A stretch of 64,000 nucleotides of DNA from Stenocarpella maydis (GCA_002270565.1 NQMI01000044.1:1-64000), one strand, 5' to 3'; shown: positions 9,455-22,269, counted from the first letter of the stretch. Made by a program: numbers and translations. The notes: generated by a model not told the origin, from the sequence alone.

Positions 9455-11424
9455 ATGGATCTCAAGGCCGCGTTCGGCAAGCAGCTGCATAATGGCGCCT
9501 TCAGCTCAAACTCGACTGCGTCCAACATGAGCGGTAGCGTTCCTGGCCTGGAAGGCATCATCACCCTCCTGGGCAGTCGGAACCCCCTGGTCCAGATGTT
9601 TGTGGTGCTGCACCAGATGGTCGGCTCGCGCATAGGAATCGATCCCACCATGATCATAACCTTGGCCGGGTTCGCCTGGGCCGTCAATAAGATATGGCGC
9701 CAGTTCTTCATGGTCATCTACAGGTTCATCGCCGAGTACCTGATGGCCAGCATACACGTGTCGAGCGGCGACGAGATCTACCTGCACATGATCAAGTTCC
9801 TGGCTTCGCAGCCAAACCTCGTCAACTCGCGCTCCCTGACCGCCGAGACGCTGTCAAAGACCGCCTGGGAGGAGGAGGACGAGGCCGACGTGCTGGCGAC
9901 GCGCATCTCGCCCGACGGCGAGGGCGTCTACCTCAACTTCTCGAACCAGGAGGCCAAGATGCCGCCCCGGTTCGTGCCCGCCCTGGGCGTCCACGGCTTT
10001 TGGTTCGGCGGCAACTACTTCCGCCTGCAGCGGAAGCAGGAGAGCTTCCTCGAGGACAGCGCCGGCGGCGGCCAGACCTTTAAGGACAAGGAGAACCTCG
10101 TCATCTCGTGCCTGGGCCGCTCGCCCGAGCCCATCAAGAGGCTCCTGCGCCACGCAAAGGAGGCCTACTACAACGACCACTACGCAAAGACCATCGTCAA
10201 GCGGCCCTCGCCCATGAATATGCGCCGCTATGGCGGCCGTCACGCCTGGGCGCAAGTGGCTAACCGCCCCGTCCGCCCGATGAAGACGGTCGTCCTTGAC
10301 GCCAGGCAGAAGGTGCAGCTCCTGGCCGACGTCAACGAGTACCTGCACCCTGCCACCCCGCGGTGGTATGCGAACCGCGGCATCCCCCTCAGGCGAGGCT
10401 ACCTGTTCCACGGCCCGCCTGGAACCGGCAAGACGTCCCTGTCGTTCGCACTGGCCGGCGTCTTCGGCCTTGATATATACGTTATAAGTCTTCTGGAGCC
10501 GTCGCTCACCGAGGAGGACCTGTTGGCGCTGTTCAACTCCCTCCCGCGGAGATGTGTCATCCTGCTGGAAGACATAGACACCGCCGGCCTGGCGCGGCCC
10601 AAGGAGGAGCAGGGCCAAGACGTTGACGCCGAGGGGAGGGCAAGGAGAGCAGCAAAAGGGAAGGCGGCAGGGGCCGCAAGGGCGGGCGGCCCAGCGGTGG
10701 CGGCGGTGGCGGCGGTGGCGACGGTGGCGACGGTGGCGACGGTGGCGCGGGAGGCGGCGGCGGCCCGAACGACTGGAAGGTATCCGACCTCGCGCGCGAG
10801 CTCAAGAAGCAGGGCGGGCCGGACGAGAAGAAGGGCATCAGCCTGTCGGGTCTCCTGAACGCCATCGACGGCGTGGCGTCGCACGAGGGCCGCGTGCTCA
10901 TCATGACCACCAACAAGCCGGAGGCGCTCGACGACGCCCTGATCCGGCCGGGCCGCGTCGACCTGCAGGTGGCCTTCACAAACGCCACGCAGGAGCAGGC
11001 GCGCGAGCTGTTCGAGCGCATGTACGAGGCGGACTCGAAGCGCAAGCCCCCGCCCGCCACCACCCCGCCTACGACAGCGAACGGCAAGGTGGGTGGCGGC
11101 GGCGGCGGCGATGTGCAGCACCGCTCGACGGAGCACCTCACGGGCCGGGTGTCATACACCACCAGCGGCGGCGGCAGAGAAGGAGGCACCATCTCGAGCG
11201 AGGCGCTCGACGACCACCGCCTCGAGATCACGCTCGAGGACCTCCGGGAGGTGGCCACCCGGTTCGCGGCCAAGATCCCGGACGGGTTCTCGCCGGCAGA
11301 ACTGCAGGGTTTCCTGCTTAAGAGGAAGAAGGACCCGCTGAGGGCGCTGGACGAGGTCGACAACTGGGTTAAGGCGACGATGAGGCAGAAGGCGAGCAAA
11401 ACCAAGGTGCTGCAGGTGCAATGA
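9455..11424 (+). CDS. BCS1-like mitochondrial AAA ATPase, with a frame change in the linker
   Basis: It resembles the inner-membrane AAA protein Bcs1, which translocates the folded Rieske protein during complex III assembly; fungi carry several paralogues of unknown role. A hydrophobic segment near residues 65-95 (TMIITLAGFAWAVNKIW) precedes the BCS1-specific domain (FWFGGNYFRLQR). The AAA core has Walker A GPPGTGKTS (about residue 320), Walker B CVILLEDIDTAG and, in a different frame, SGLLNAIDGVASHEGR, IMTTNKPE and the arginine-finger region ALIRPGRVD. Frame 2 (positions congruent with 9455) runs past the acidic/basic linker, but everything after about 10627 is read in the frame one base back. 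The linker there is a GGT/GGC repeat coding poly-Gly/Asp. A 59-nt intron 10622-10680 (GTTGAC...CAAG) would restore the frame but lacks a good branch site; a one-base assembly error or a real frameshift is equally possible. The stop is at 11422. Confidence 0.85.
10694..10760 (+). repeat. GGC/GGT repeat coding a Gly-Asp-rich linker
   Basis: Tandem GGTGGCGGC and GGTGGCGAC units lie in the ATPase linker, close to where the reading frame changes. Such tracts are prone to indels in both evolution and sequencing. Confidence 0.85.
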
Positions 11425-12070
11425 GATGGCCTGGCCTGGGCCCTGACATGGCTGCTCTCGTTTTCCGATTTGGGTGCTGGTCATGACGGTTGTGCACGCA
11501 CCCACGGCAACAAGAGGGCTGCGTGGTACTTTTTGCAGGGGCTGGGTTAGCATTAGCATATTTAGAAACGTCGAGACACGGGAATGAGTACACGTCCATC
11601 ATATGAGCACCCTGGATCTGACAAGCACGGTTTTCTTGCTGCGGCAAAGCCGTGGCTCGGTTGCTTTCCGCCGTGGTGATGCCTTGGTGGCCTGGAGTAT
11701 TAGTCGGTAGTGCCATCACCCTGTCTTCGTAGCTCAGTGTTCTCTAATAAAGAGGCAGTGCATGGCTATGATCTCCCGTCTTGCTAACGACCCTTGGATC
11801 ATGTTGCCCTTGGCTTTCTGCCAAACCTTCAAGTCGTATTACAATAGCATTTCCTGGACAATGGCTGAATGCGGTAGGTATATGATCAACGTGGAGAAGA
11901 TACGAAACAACAGAGGGAGGCAATACGCAGTGTGCTCTTGTACTTGGATGGTTCATTCGGGCCCACATACCGACGATTTATTGACCGTCTATCCATCCAA
12001 CAGGCACCGGCGCCAGTACGGTAGATTTGCATCCGCGAAGCCTGACCGTCATCTTCGCAGGCGCCGGAAG
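11425..12070. other. Convergent 3' region
   Basis: This is the space between the stop codons of the BCS1-like gene (+) and the TFIIIC subunit (-). No gene is supported; it presumably holds both polyadenylation regions. Confidence 0.6.
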
Positions 12071-14245
12071 TCAGCCATCCGCATCGTCATCCTCGAGGCC
12101 CTGCTCTTCGTCCTCATCCCCGTACTCGTCGTTTTCGAATGCTTGGTACTGGCCGCCCATATCGTCGTCGTCGTCATCATCATCATCACCATAATCCTCT
12201 TCTTCGAGGTCTCCGTCTTCATCACCATCATCCTCGTCATACTCACTGCCGTCCTCAAAGTCGGTCGGCAGGCCGTCCACAAGGCCTGTATCATCTCCCT
12301 CGTCTCGGTCCTGATCGTCCTCCAGGGCCGTCTCATCTCCATCGCCCTCTTGTGACTGCGACAGCCCGCCAGCTCGGCCTGACCTTCCAAGGCCGGTCAC
12401 CCTCCTCCCCGGGAAATGGTACGAGGTCCGCTTGTTGTTCCGAACCCTCCCGATCCCCTTGTACTTCTTGCCACGGATGAGCTCGAGCTCCTTCTCTGTC
12501 AACTTGAGGTCGGGCGTGGGGATGGCGATGCTCCTGGTTGATTCCGGGTCCGGACTGTCGTCGCGCGCCTGCAACGCCTGATCGAAGTCGCTGTCCTGAA
12601 GGACCCTCCCAAACTGGATCGCTCTCATCTTGCACTTCATGATGGCCCTCGCCTTCGCCCACAGCCCACGATGATACCAACCGCTCCCCTCGATGTCGCA
12701 ATCTGGTCGCATCGGCGCCTCGGCGAGGAGCTTAGCCAGCAGGGGGTCCGTGATGTCGCACACCTGCCAGACCTTGCCGTCGTCGTGATAGATCTTGCCA
12801 TCGAACAGGTGGGTGTCTGTATGCTCATCATTGGTCGCCTTGACCCCGGATATGTCGCGCTTGCGCAGCTCCTGCCACATCTCGCCCATCTGGCCGACCT
12901 GGAGCCGCCGCAGCCGGAAGATGAGGCATTGGTACACACGGCTTGAAGGGTCCACGCGAGGGTCGTAGCCGTATCTGCAGAGGGCGTCGCGCCAGGGCCC
13001 GCCCTTGAACTGGTAGCCCGCGTACTGTATGGCGTTCTTGAGGAGCTGCTGTGACAGGTTCGGCGGGAAGCGTTTTTCTGGGTGGTCGGGGTCATAGGCA
13101 AAGTCAGTGAGCTTGTTGATGATGGAACGCCGCGTCCAGACGGGCCGCTTGTCCAAGAGCTTCCTCATCGACCTCACGATGGGATCAAACAAGGGATCCT
13201 TGACCCTCGGCTTGCCGGTAGGGGCATCGGGTATTGGGTCATGTGTGCCAATAAAGAAGCCCACGGATTTGACCCTCGAGGTCGTGTTGACCATCTCGAT
13301 GCCGCCATCCTTGGTGTTGATGGCCCTTACGTAGGGGTTCTGGGAGTAGAAGTAATAGTATGGCACGCTGATCTGTGTCATCAGGGGCGGGGCGACAATT
13401 TCTTGCTGGGGGGTCTTGTCTACGCCAGGCTTTATACAGAATTGCCGGAACTTTGACACTGCAGGGTCTATGTTAGTGAGGGGACGATTTAGGGTGCAGT
13501 TTGCCGCTGCTTACCGTCGCCAGACAAGATCTTGTCCTTGAAATCGTTCATGAACTCGTTGTTCTTCATGGAGTAGTTGAAATCGGCCATGCCTCTGTAG
13601 CGGTGGGTGTGCTTGATGACACCGACTGCTTCGGTGCGATACCGGTCGACATTATCCTGGAGTTTTCGCCTCAGAGTTTTGGGCTCATCGAGTCTTGACT
13701 CTGAACCTAAGTTCCCGGGCCTTCGGCCCTCGGGCTGAGCGGGTTGGTCGACCTCGCCCAGCCACGGCCCATTGGTGCCCCTCTTCCTCTTCCGGCCCGT
13801 CCGCTTAGGGACAGTTATCTTGAACAATACATTATGAGATGATGCATAGTGGGACATCATGGGTCTTGAAGTCGGGTCTTGGGGATGAAGGTACAGAGGC
13901 ACAGAAAGCTGTGGCCTCGAAGGGTCCAAAACCTAGCACGCAGGTTAGAACTCCCAAGCATGAGGGAGCTGAGGTGAGGTGGTGAGAATATCTGACTGAT
14001 TGAAATTGGGGATTTGGACCAAATGTACCCAAGCCCTTGTCAAGATCCTGGATCAGAAAAGGATGCTCGACGGCGGCGATGGTTCGGGAAGGTATCTTGA
14101 ATGCAGGGGCTTGGGTTTGGCCATCCCCATCTGAGGCAGAGGATGCAGAAGGCGACGCAGCACTCATGAGGGCATCGGTATCGTCAAAATCATGCATGTC
14201 TGGGAACGACATGTTGTATATCGCAGCAGACTGTGAGAAGTCCAT
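12071..14245 (-). CDS. sfc1: Transcription factor IIIC subunit 5 (Tau95/Sfc1-like)
   Basis: This is a subunit of TFIIIC, which binds the A box of tRNA genes and recruits TFIIIB for RNA polymerase III. Three exons (14245-13997, 13932-13515, 13458-12071) give 684 residues. The N-terminal dimerisation part includes the motif RTIAAVEHPFLIQDLDKGL and LDPSRPQLSVPLYLHP. The winged-helix/DNA-binding part has WTRRSIINKL, then ALCRYGYDPRVDPSSRVYQ, typical of the Tau95 domain. The last about 80 residues are a highly acidic tail (runs of D and E, coded by GAT/GTC-type repeats), as in other family members. Basic clusters KRTGRKRKRG (exon 2) could act as a nuclear signal. I infer the name from these family signatures; paralogues are not expected. 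Confidence 0.9.
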
Positions 14246-17047
14246 GATGCGACGGACTTGGTCCTGTCAGTGGTGTAGTTGTCGTGGTTGCGTTTGCAGC
14301 GCTGGGTGACAGGGCCTTCCTTGGCCTGGTCTTGGTTTGTTGCAGGTTGAGATGCCCGCTCCTGTACCCGGGCAGAGATATGAAATGGAAGACACAAGCT
14401 TGTACCATCTACCTAGGCAGTGTGAATATTTTCTTGTGAGGGTCTGATGTGACGATAGATCCAGATGAGAGCACTGGCACGTTGATGTGGACACTGGAAC
14501 TCTGACAGCTGGCAGCCAGTTGCGAAAAAGGCTGAGAGACTGGGGATAGCTGCGGTAGGTAGCCCGGTAGACTGGTTACACTGGTTACACTACAAGCAGG
14601 CAGGCAGGCGGTCGGGATGGGCCCTGCACTTGTAGGAGCCGCAGGCGGGTCCGGAGCCCTGACCCAAGCGCCCATGCTCCCCCTCGAAACAGATGTGCCC
14701 TTTTCTTTTCTTTTCTGTTTTGATTAGCACATAAACATGTACACACCACACGCTCGTATGGCGTGGAGCTGCATGGCATGGCGCTGCATGGCAACAACAT
14801 GGATCAGGTCTCACAGAGGACCCAAAACAGCCACGAGCTCTGTGGCTGGTATCTAAGATGGCCATAACCTCAATTGATGACGTACGTCCTCTCACAGATT
14901 ACCGCTTGCATGTGAATCGCAGCGTACCGAGATGTCAGGGCCCAGGACACGCAGCAGTCTATTACACACTTAAGTACCTAGGCATACATAGTAGAGGTCA
15001 ACAGAAGGGTACTGCAATGTCCAGCAACCCTGGATTTCTCCAACTTGGCCTGGCGTATTGGTTGAGGTGGGCCATTCTCGGTCCCACCCTGCCTGCTGGA
15101 AGTGAAGCACCGCTCGCGCTTGCCTAGACACAGTACATGTGGACATAGTAATACCTAATAAGAGTTTATCCACTCTTAATACATCTTCCATGTGCATGGC
15201 AACGCGTATAGCGAGTATGCTCATATGTACTGGGCGCTCTCCTGCGTACCTAGGTGCAATTAGCTCATTTCAGAAGCATGCCTACCTAATACCTACCTAG
15301 GTAGATAAATACCTTGGGTCCAACAGCCAGGTGGATAATCTAACTCTCTTCCCAAAGACATTTGTTGTCCCCTGCAAGTCAACTGTGCAAGCAAAGAAAA
15401 CCCCACCCCGCAGTCCCAAATTCGCGGGGGGTGGTTATTACCACTGCATGTGGGCTCTAATTACGGTGGCCAGCGGGGTCCCGCCCTGACCACCTCCCGC
15501 AGCTGGTACTGAGGTCAGAGCGGACAGGTCGGCAGGCACACATGCAAGTAGTGCCTCGGGCCTCAACCTTAGCTGCACATGCAACCAAAACTCAATGGTC
15601 TCTCGCACCCAAGCAAGCTCTCGCCTCGGAGCAGGATAGCAGACCAGACCAGCTCTGCTACCGCCGACCGCCTACCATCTGCCTGCCGTCCTACCGTCCG
15701 TTGGTCAACCAGCTTATACGTACGGCCTACCACCTTGCACCCGTCCCGCACCGTGCAGTGCAGTGCTTCTGACTCCCCAAACCCACTCAAACCTTGCCGT
15801 TTCCCACCCTCGCGAATTGCGGATTGCGGATTGCCATCTTCGAACTTAGGCACTTACTCTCTCACTCACTCTCACTCATTCCTCTGCTCTGCGTGCTGAG
15901 CGCTAGGTCTTCATACCGAGGCTTCTTCTCTATATCCGGGCTTTCAATCCAGGGCTTGATGGGCTTCAACCGATCATCACGAATGCCATCAACCAAAGAC
16001 TCTGGCGACACCAACGGCTCCTCCCCGTCAAACGGTAAATAAGTACCTGCCTGCCTATCCACCCAGACCAGCCCAGGCGGACAGACAGGCGGACAGACAA
16101 GACGCACCTCTGATCCTCCATCCCGTCTGCGCCTTCGTCTTCTTCACCTGCGTGTGTGCCTCTACGTCAATTTACTGTGTAACCACCACCACCACCACCA
16201 TCATCAAACCAGCCAGCCAGGCCTTCCTTAGCTGCCTCTGCATCCTCTCCCCCTCTTCCTTCCTCTCGCTCTCAGAGTCTCTCACGGCTCCTTCCACCCA
16301 GCCAGTCCATCGACTGGGTTCAACTGGCTGCGCCTAATAAATTCCCTGCTCTACCCTGCCCTTCCCTCGCCCTCTCTCTCTCTCGGCAACCCCTGTCCGG
16401 CCCCCTTTTGAGCCACCACCCTCCCCCCCGAAAGGTTGTTCTCCAGCCCTCCCTCACCTTTACCTAAGCTCACTTCGTATCGCCATCCCGACAACCTCAT
16501 CACACCCACCTTGGGACCCGCCAAGCGCATCAAGTCTGACCGGCCCCCTCTGGCGAATTGCTTGCGCCTTGCCCTCCCACGCTGCCGCCCTCTTTTTGCC
16601 AATCCACACCCCCCTCCTCTCCTTCGGACCTCCCAGCGAGACTGGCCTAGACGTGGACCACGACCCCATTGATCTGTCGTCAGCGCCTACTCCCGTTCCC
16701 CCTGCCATTTCGCGAGGCTGAACAGGTAGATAGATCTTCAACATTTGTCCTCTGCCCCCCCCCCCGCATCTCTCCCACGCACCCTCACATAATATCATAC
16801 ACGCACACGCCCGCACGCCCACACATGCATACATACAGATAACGGCAAGCACGCACAGCCTGGGCTCCCCCCTTCTTCCAAGAATCTGGGGCAGCCACAC
16901 GCGGTCCTTCCCGTGCTCTTGCGCTGAGACCCGTCACCCTCCCGCCATCCACCGAGCTTGCCTCCTGCCCGTCTCAGGCCCCGCCATTGCCATTCAGCTG
17001 GCCCCATTGCTGACAACGCCATCACAGAGAAGCAACTTTCTTCGAAA
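14246..17047. other. Long divergent intergenic region with CT-rich leader
   Basis: This 2.8-kb stretch separates the starts of the TFIIIC subunit (-) and the PP2A B56 gene (+). No gene is supported. From about 15840 to 17040 the plus strand is strongly pyrimidine-rich with CTCTCT, CCACCA and CATCAT runs, the usual look of a long fungal 5' UTR/promoter for the B56 gene. TACCTAGG palindromes sit at about 14410, 14973, 15246 and 15281-15313. Confidence 0.6.
15246..15313. repeat. Cluster of TACCTAGGTA-type palindromes
   Basis: GTACCTAGGTGC, CCTACCTAATACC and TACCTACCTAGGTAGATAAA lie within 70 bp in the divergent TFIIIC/PP2A intergenic region, the densest cluster of the motif here. Confidence 0.7.
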
Positions 17048-19223
17048 ATGAAGCGCTTCAGCCAGAGGGTTGTAAGTTTCCGGTCCGGCCCGTCTGATAA
17101 ACAGTGTCCCGGTTCTTTGACCGTTACCCGACGTCTGCTAACGCTGCCTCGCACACAATACAGCTGTCGCGCGGGAAAGACTCCAGCAAATCATCAAAGA
17201 AGAAGGACTCCAAAGACGGCACAGCCTCTCCTAACAGCACAGCATCCAAAGACGCCTCCAACCAGTCTCCGACAATCACGCCCTCGTCCTCCGCCTCGAA
17301 CCTCGCCGACACCCGAAACAAGCCTCTGCCACCAAACAGCGCTGGAGCACATGGACAAGACCAGGGCGTGCCAGGGCAGTCACCCTTGAGCAACATGAGC
17401 TCTGCCTCAGGATCTGGCCCCTTCGGCAGCTCCTCTCGGGCTGCCAATGGCGCAGGTACCCCCTCCCGCGACGGTCTCCCGCCCACGGTCATCATCAGTC
17501 CCAGCGCTCCCCACGTCCCCCCGCCCGGTGCGGCCGAGACCATGCCGCATGACCTAGCGCCCCCAAAAGCCGGTCAGAAGTCCCTGATGTTCGACCGCCT
17601 GCAACAGACACCCAAGGACGTGCCCGAGGGCCTGAGGACCCCGAAGCGGCAGCACTCGTCCCGGTTCGACATCTCGGCGCATCGCGAGTTGGAAAAGCTT
17701 CCTGGGTTTCACGAGGTGCCGCCTAACCGTCGGCAGGAGCTGTTCATGCAGAAGATCGACCAGTGCAACGTCATTTTCGACTTCAACGACGCCAGCGGAG
17801 ACATGAAGTCCAAGGAGATCAAGCGATTGGCCCTCCATGAACTGCTCGACTACGTCGCCAACAACCGCCAGGTCATCACTGAGCCCATGTACCCGCGAGT
17901 CGTCGAGATGTTCTCCAAGAACCTGTTCCGCCCGCTGCCACCGCCAATGAACCCCTCGGGTGAGGCATTCGACCCGGAGGAGGACGAGCCGGTGCTGGAG
18001 GTTGCTTGGCCTCACATCCAGGTCGTCTACGAGTTCTTCCTGCGCTTCATTGAGAGCCAGGACTTTAACACCAACATCGCCAAGGCTTACATAGACCACA
18101 GTTTTGTCCTACGGCTGCTTGAGCTCTTCGACTCTGAAGATCCTCGCGAGCGCGATTTCCTCAAGACAACGCTACACAGGATCTACGGGAAGTTCCTCAA
18201 CCTGCGGAGCTTCATTCGACGGTCCATCAACAATGTCTTTTTCCATTTTGTGTACGAGACGGAAAGGTTCAACGGCGTGGCTGAACTACTCGAGATACTG
18301 GGGTCCATTATCAACGGATTCGCACTGCCCTTGAAGGAAGAACACAAGCTGTTCCTTACACGCACGCTGATACCTCTGCACAAGGCAAAGAGCCTCAGCA
18401 TGTACCACCCACAACTTGCGTATTGCATCGTTCAGTTCTTAGAGAAGGATGCATCCCTTACGGAAGAGGTGAGCCTCCAGAGCTTGGCCAGTCACGCGCA
18501 CAAATTGTACTGATGTGGTTTCCAGGTTGTGCTTGGTCTCCTGCGCTATTGGCCAAAGGTAAACAGCACCAAGGAAGTCATGTTTTTGAACGAGGTAGAG
18601 GATATCTTTGAGGTTATGGACCCGGCCGAGTTCGCCAAGGTTCAGGAGCCCCTGTTCCACCAGCTCGCCAAGTCGGTGGCAAGCCCGCACTTCCAGGTTG
18701 CCGAGCGTGCTCTGTACTTTTGGAACAACGAGTACTTCTGCAACCTGGTGAGCGATAACGTCGAGATCATCCTCCCCATCATGTTCGCGCCGCTTTATGA
18801 GAACTCAAAGGGACATTGGAATAGGTAGGCCCCCTTGTCTCTTGGCGACCAAGTGAAGTTGTGAACTGACCGAGCGCTAGGACTATCCACGGCATGGTGT
18901 ACAACGCGATGAAACTCTTCATGGAGATTAATCCACAACTCTTCGACGACTGCTCGCAGGAGTACACGGAGCAGCAGAACAGCGCGCCGGCTAGGGAGAA
19001 GCAGCGGGAGAGGAAATGGGCGGCCATTCAAGACTTGGCAAACAGACAAAAGGCTAATGGGTCAGCGGCACCCCAAGTTCAGCAGACGGGAGAGACTGAC
19101 GGCACAGAAGATAACCAGAAGCGGCTCGACTCACTGAACCTGCAAGACGGCGACCGAAGAGATCGGCGGCCGGGCACACACGAGAGGCAGAGCTCAGCGG
19201 GTTCGTCGAGAAGCGGGCGATAA
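17048..19223 (+). CDS. PP2A regulatory subunit B56 (B'/Rts1-Par1 type)
   Basis: This is the targeting subunit of protein phosphatase 2A, acting in septation, cell-cycle checkpoints and stress. Four exons (17048-17071, 17164-18468, 18526-18824, 18881-19223) give 656 residues. Exon 1 codes only MKRFSQRV and is spliced to [17 protein letters not shown], matching the short conserved start of fungal B56 proteins. A Ser/Pro-rich disordered region of about 170 residues is followed by the HEAT-like B56 domain (from about residue 200: [28 protein letters not shown]-like, [57 protein letters not shown]). The C-terminal tail is charged and polar ([14 protein letters not shown]). The upstream region is unusually long and pyrimidine-rich. 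Identification is secure. Confidence 0.95.
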
Positions 19224-20333
19224 CCTCGGAGCACTGCCCTGCCTCAGCAGCGCGTCAGATCGGACAAGGCCCAGGTCACGTTTGGAAAATGGGCCATGTG
19301 GGGAGGTTTGCCGAGCGCTTAATGACAAAGCCTCAGTTTCTCGTGTCTCTTGCGCAGCTAATGCCAGAAGATCTCCTGAACATCCGATGGAGAGGAACGG
19401 GCAATGATGGTGACTCGGACTGGAAGTGTTCTGGATGACTGGATGGCTCGGGCCGAACCAGCTTGTGTGGCTTGTCCGATCCAGGCAAAGTCCGGACGCG
19501 CTTTTCTGGCCTCCCTCTCCAGTTTCGATTAGGAAATAGGCGCTGTTACGAAGGGCTGTTCGAGTACTCTAGCGGAACTCTTGGCTTGCTGTGGATCTGG
19601 TAGACCAACTTGCATTAGGGCTGAAGATCTGTGAGAAACAAAGGCATGGCGGGTGGTGGTGGGTGGGCCAGGGGGGAAGTCGAGGCCCCTTTCTCTTATT
19701 TACCAAAGGGTTTTTTCGGTCGTGCGTCGCCCACGCTGGACAGGGAGGGCGTGGTGAAAGAAACCAAAGAGCAAACCGGGGGTTGGCAAGATGGGCCGCC
19801 TTTCGAGGATTTTTAACTGTACGAATTTTTAGTCAACAAAGCTTCTGCGAAACCACCTCTAGGGCAAAAAAAGACGGGACATATTGGCGTGTCGGCGTAT
19901 CAACGTCGTGGTTTTTGTTCGGGGGAACGGACGAAGAATGCTTTGAAAAGAAGGAAGCTCTTTTGACTCTTCTCTTCGAACCTGTGGTTCTCTCCTTCTT
20001 GTCTACATATTGGTTCGTTTTTTTTTGATGGTGGTGGTGATGACGATGATTGATGATGACGATGATGCGAGGTAGAAGCATGTCATTTCTCAGCTGAGCC
20101 GTGGGTGACATCGCCGCATATTTCTGCAGTGCGTACTATATACATACATACTCTGTCTAAAAATTGTAGGCAGTAGGGTGTGGCTGTATGTTACCGGACA
20201 ATCTGCCGTCCCCCGCACTCCTGACGGCGCACATGTTGGTGATGGTGCTCATGCAATTTTATGTGACTGAAACCGAGGCCACCGTCTGCCCGACACTATG
20301 CCATTCAATGTTGTCGCCCTACTCCAACGATGA
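19224..20333. other. Convergent 3' region, about 1.1 kb
   Basis: The region lies between the stops of the B56 gene (+) and the CID-domain gene (-). No coding sequence is supported. A GATGGTGGTGATGACGATGA-type low-complexity patch is at about 20027-20070. Confidence 0.6.
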
Positions 20334-22269
20334 TCACCATCCTCTTCCCCGGCCGTAACCGCCGCCGCCGCCACCTCTCCCCCGGTACCCACCACTGCCG
20401 TTCCCGACCCTGCCATACTGGAATCCTCCTGGCTGCTGCTCTGAGTATCCCTGAGGCGGATAGTGTGGAGGTGGAGGCGCCCACCCGCCACCCCATGAGA
20501 CTGGGGGAGGGCCTGGGACGGGAGGCCCACCCGAGGGGTGATGGGGTGGGAACCATCCCTGCGGCGGTTGGTGTGGCCCCTGGTTGCCCGTGTGCGGTGG
20601 TGGCGGAGGGGGTGGAGGGGGCCATCGACCTTGATAATTTGGAGGGTGCTGTGGAGGTGGGACAGTTGCGTTCCATGAGTTGAACCTGTTGGGCTGCGGC
20701 GGTGGTGGTGGTGGTGGCGGCGGCGGCCCCGGTGGGAAATTGGGAGGTGGGTATGATGCCGCCAGCGGCGGCGGCTGCGGCGGCTGGTGATGGTATTGTT
20801 GTGGGTTTGGCGGTACAAAGCCTTTTGGGGGGGCGTATCCTGCTGCTTGCGGGCTTTGAGTGGTGGAGAGCACTGGCTGTGGTGAGTATGAGCCGCGCGA
20901 GCGGGACCTCGGTCTGACTCTGCCGTTCTGGCCACGCCGTGGAGACCGGGACCGAGATCCAGGGCGCGAATAGCCTCGCGGCCGCGGTGGGCTGTAGCTT
21001 CCTCTTCTTCCGCGGCTGCGAGATCGTGACGTGCTGCTCCAGCTCCGGCTTCGCGAGCGTGAGAGCCGACGTCTTTTAGTGGCTGGGCGCGAGGAGCCTC
21101 GCCTTGAGGAGGGCCGCCGGCTGTGACTCCGGGACCGGCTGCTGGAGCGCGATAAGCCCTGTCGGCCCCTCTGCGTATCATCTATATCCGTACCATCGCC
21201 CTTCAGCCGTCGTGACCTCATCTTCTCACAAAACCTCCTTGACCAGCCGTAATACGTCTCGCCGCCGATAATGTCTCCCAGCTCGTCTCTCTCGATAAAT
21301 TCACCCATCTGACTGACGTCGACCGTTGGGTCACCGTCCAGAAGCGCATCCTTGGCGTATATCTTGTCGACGTCGCCCAGTAGCTTCTTTACTGCGTCGA
21401 CAAGGCCCTTGTCGGCTGGGCCGCCGGAAAGATGGAGTGGCTTGATCATATCTGGATTCATGGGTCTCGTGGAGTTCGGCTCTATGACCGGGAGCCAATT
21501 GGCTGCGGGAAGGTCGTACCATGGCGTGGATGGGTCGCCGTGCATGGACGGCAGTACAAAAGGTGCTTCTCTGGCCGTCGCGGCCGCATGCGCCTTGCTT
21601 GCCGCAACCCCGCCATTCTCCTCGGTCCCTTCAGATTCCGGGCCCTCTTTGACGGCGGCACGTAAAGACTCGAGCACAGAGACCGGAAAGTAGGATTTGG
21701 TCTCCCACAGGTTGAGGAGGTCATGCAACTTCTTTACTTGCTTTGGTGCGTTTGCAAAAGAGGCAGCGCCCTTGAACAAGGAAGGAAGATGCGGCGCAAT
21801 GCTGTCGAAGAAGGTATGGTTCCGCGTGCGAAATTTGACGTGGAAAAGCACGTCGTTCAGGATGTAGAGCACATGCAGCCTCCTTCGCTTCGACGACGGG
21901 CCAGGCACCTTCTGCGGGCCGCCTGGAAAAGAGGAGGCGAGGGCGACAAGGTATTTACCAAAGGCGACCGCGCGGGCAGGGGAGGAGACCAGATGCTGAA
22001 GGATCCATTGCTTGCAGTTCTGTTGTCGGCGAAAGAGAATATAAGCAAATGTTTAGCCGGGGCCCAAAAGGCTCATGTTAAAACGGAGTGGCGTGTGTGT
22101 TCCAAACCTGAACGTTGGTTGGTGAGCACTTGGCGACGGCCGCGTTGAGCAGGCCATGGAACTGCTCGATGTCGTCGCGAGAAGATGACGCCAGGTCGGC
22201 GCCGGCGTCTGCCTTGAGGAGGGAGGCAAAGAGGGAGGCTTTGGCGATGGCGAGCTGCGCGGCCGCCAT
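20334..22269 (-). CDS. CID-domain RS/proline/RGG protein (RNA polymerase II CTD-binding or splicing-associated)
   Basis: Two exons (22269-22108, 22019-20334) give 615 residues. The N-terminus is a CTD-interacting-domain-like helical fold: CSPTNVQ joined to NCKQWILQHLVSSP, then LHVLYILNDVLFHVKFR and LHDLLNLWETKSYF. This pattern is closest to the CID of CHERP/SCAF-type proteins, which link polymerase II to splicing and 3'-end formation. The middle is an arginine-serine region (SRSSSRSRSHSRRPSSRRGS and more), then a long Pro-rich low-complexity region with runs of eight or more prolines, ending in an RGG-like tail (GGYRGRGGGGGGYGRGRGW). These features suggest a nuclear RNA-processing protein. 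The specific partner is not shown by sequence. The intron has a weak donor (GTTTGG) but joins a conserved block exactly in frame. Confidence 0.85.

Noticed and set aside
10399..11405. Long minus-strand frames opposite the BCS1-like gene
   Set aside because: High-GC shadow frames of the real gene; composition is Arg/Pro/Ser-rich with no family motifs.
16152..16672. Possible small gene in the CT-rich region before PP2A B56
   Set aside because: Low-complexity Ser/Pro/Thr translation in several frames, no splice or domain support.
20249..21181. A second protein-like frame over the RS/proline region
   Set aside because: A shadow of the repetitive codons of the CID-domain gene, which is supported by conserved motifs in its own frame.
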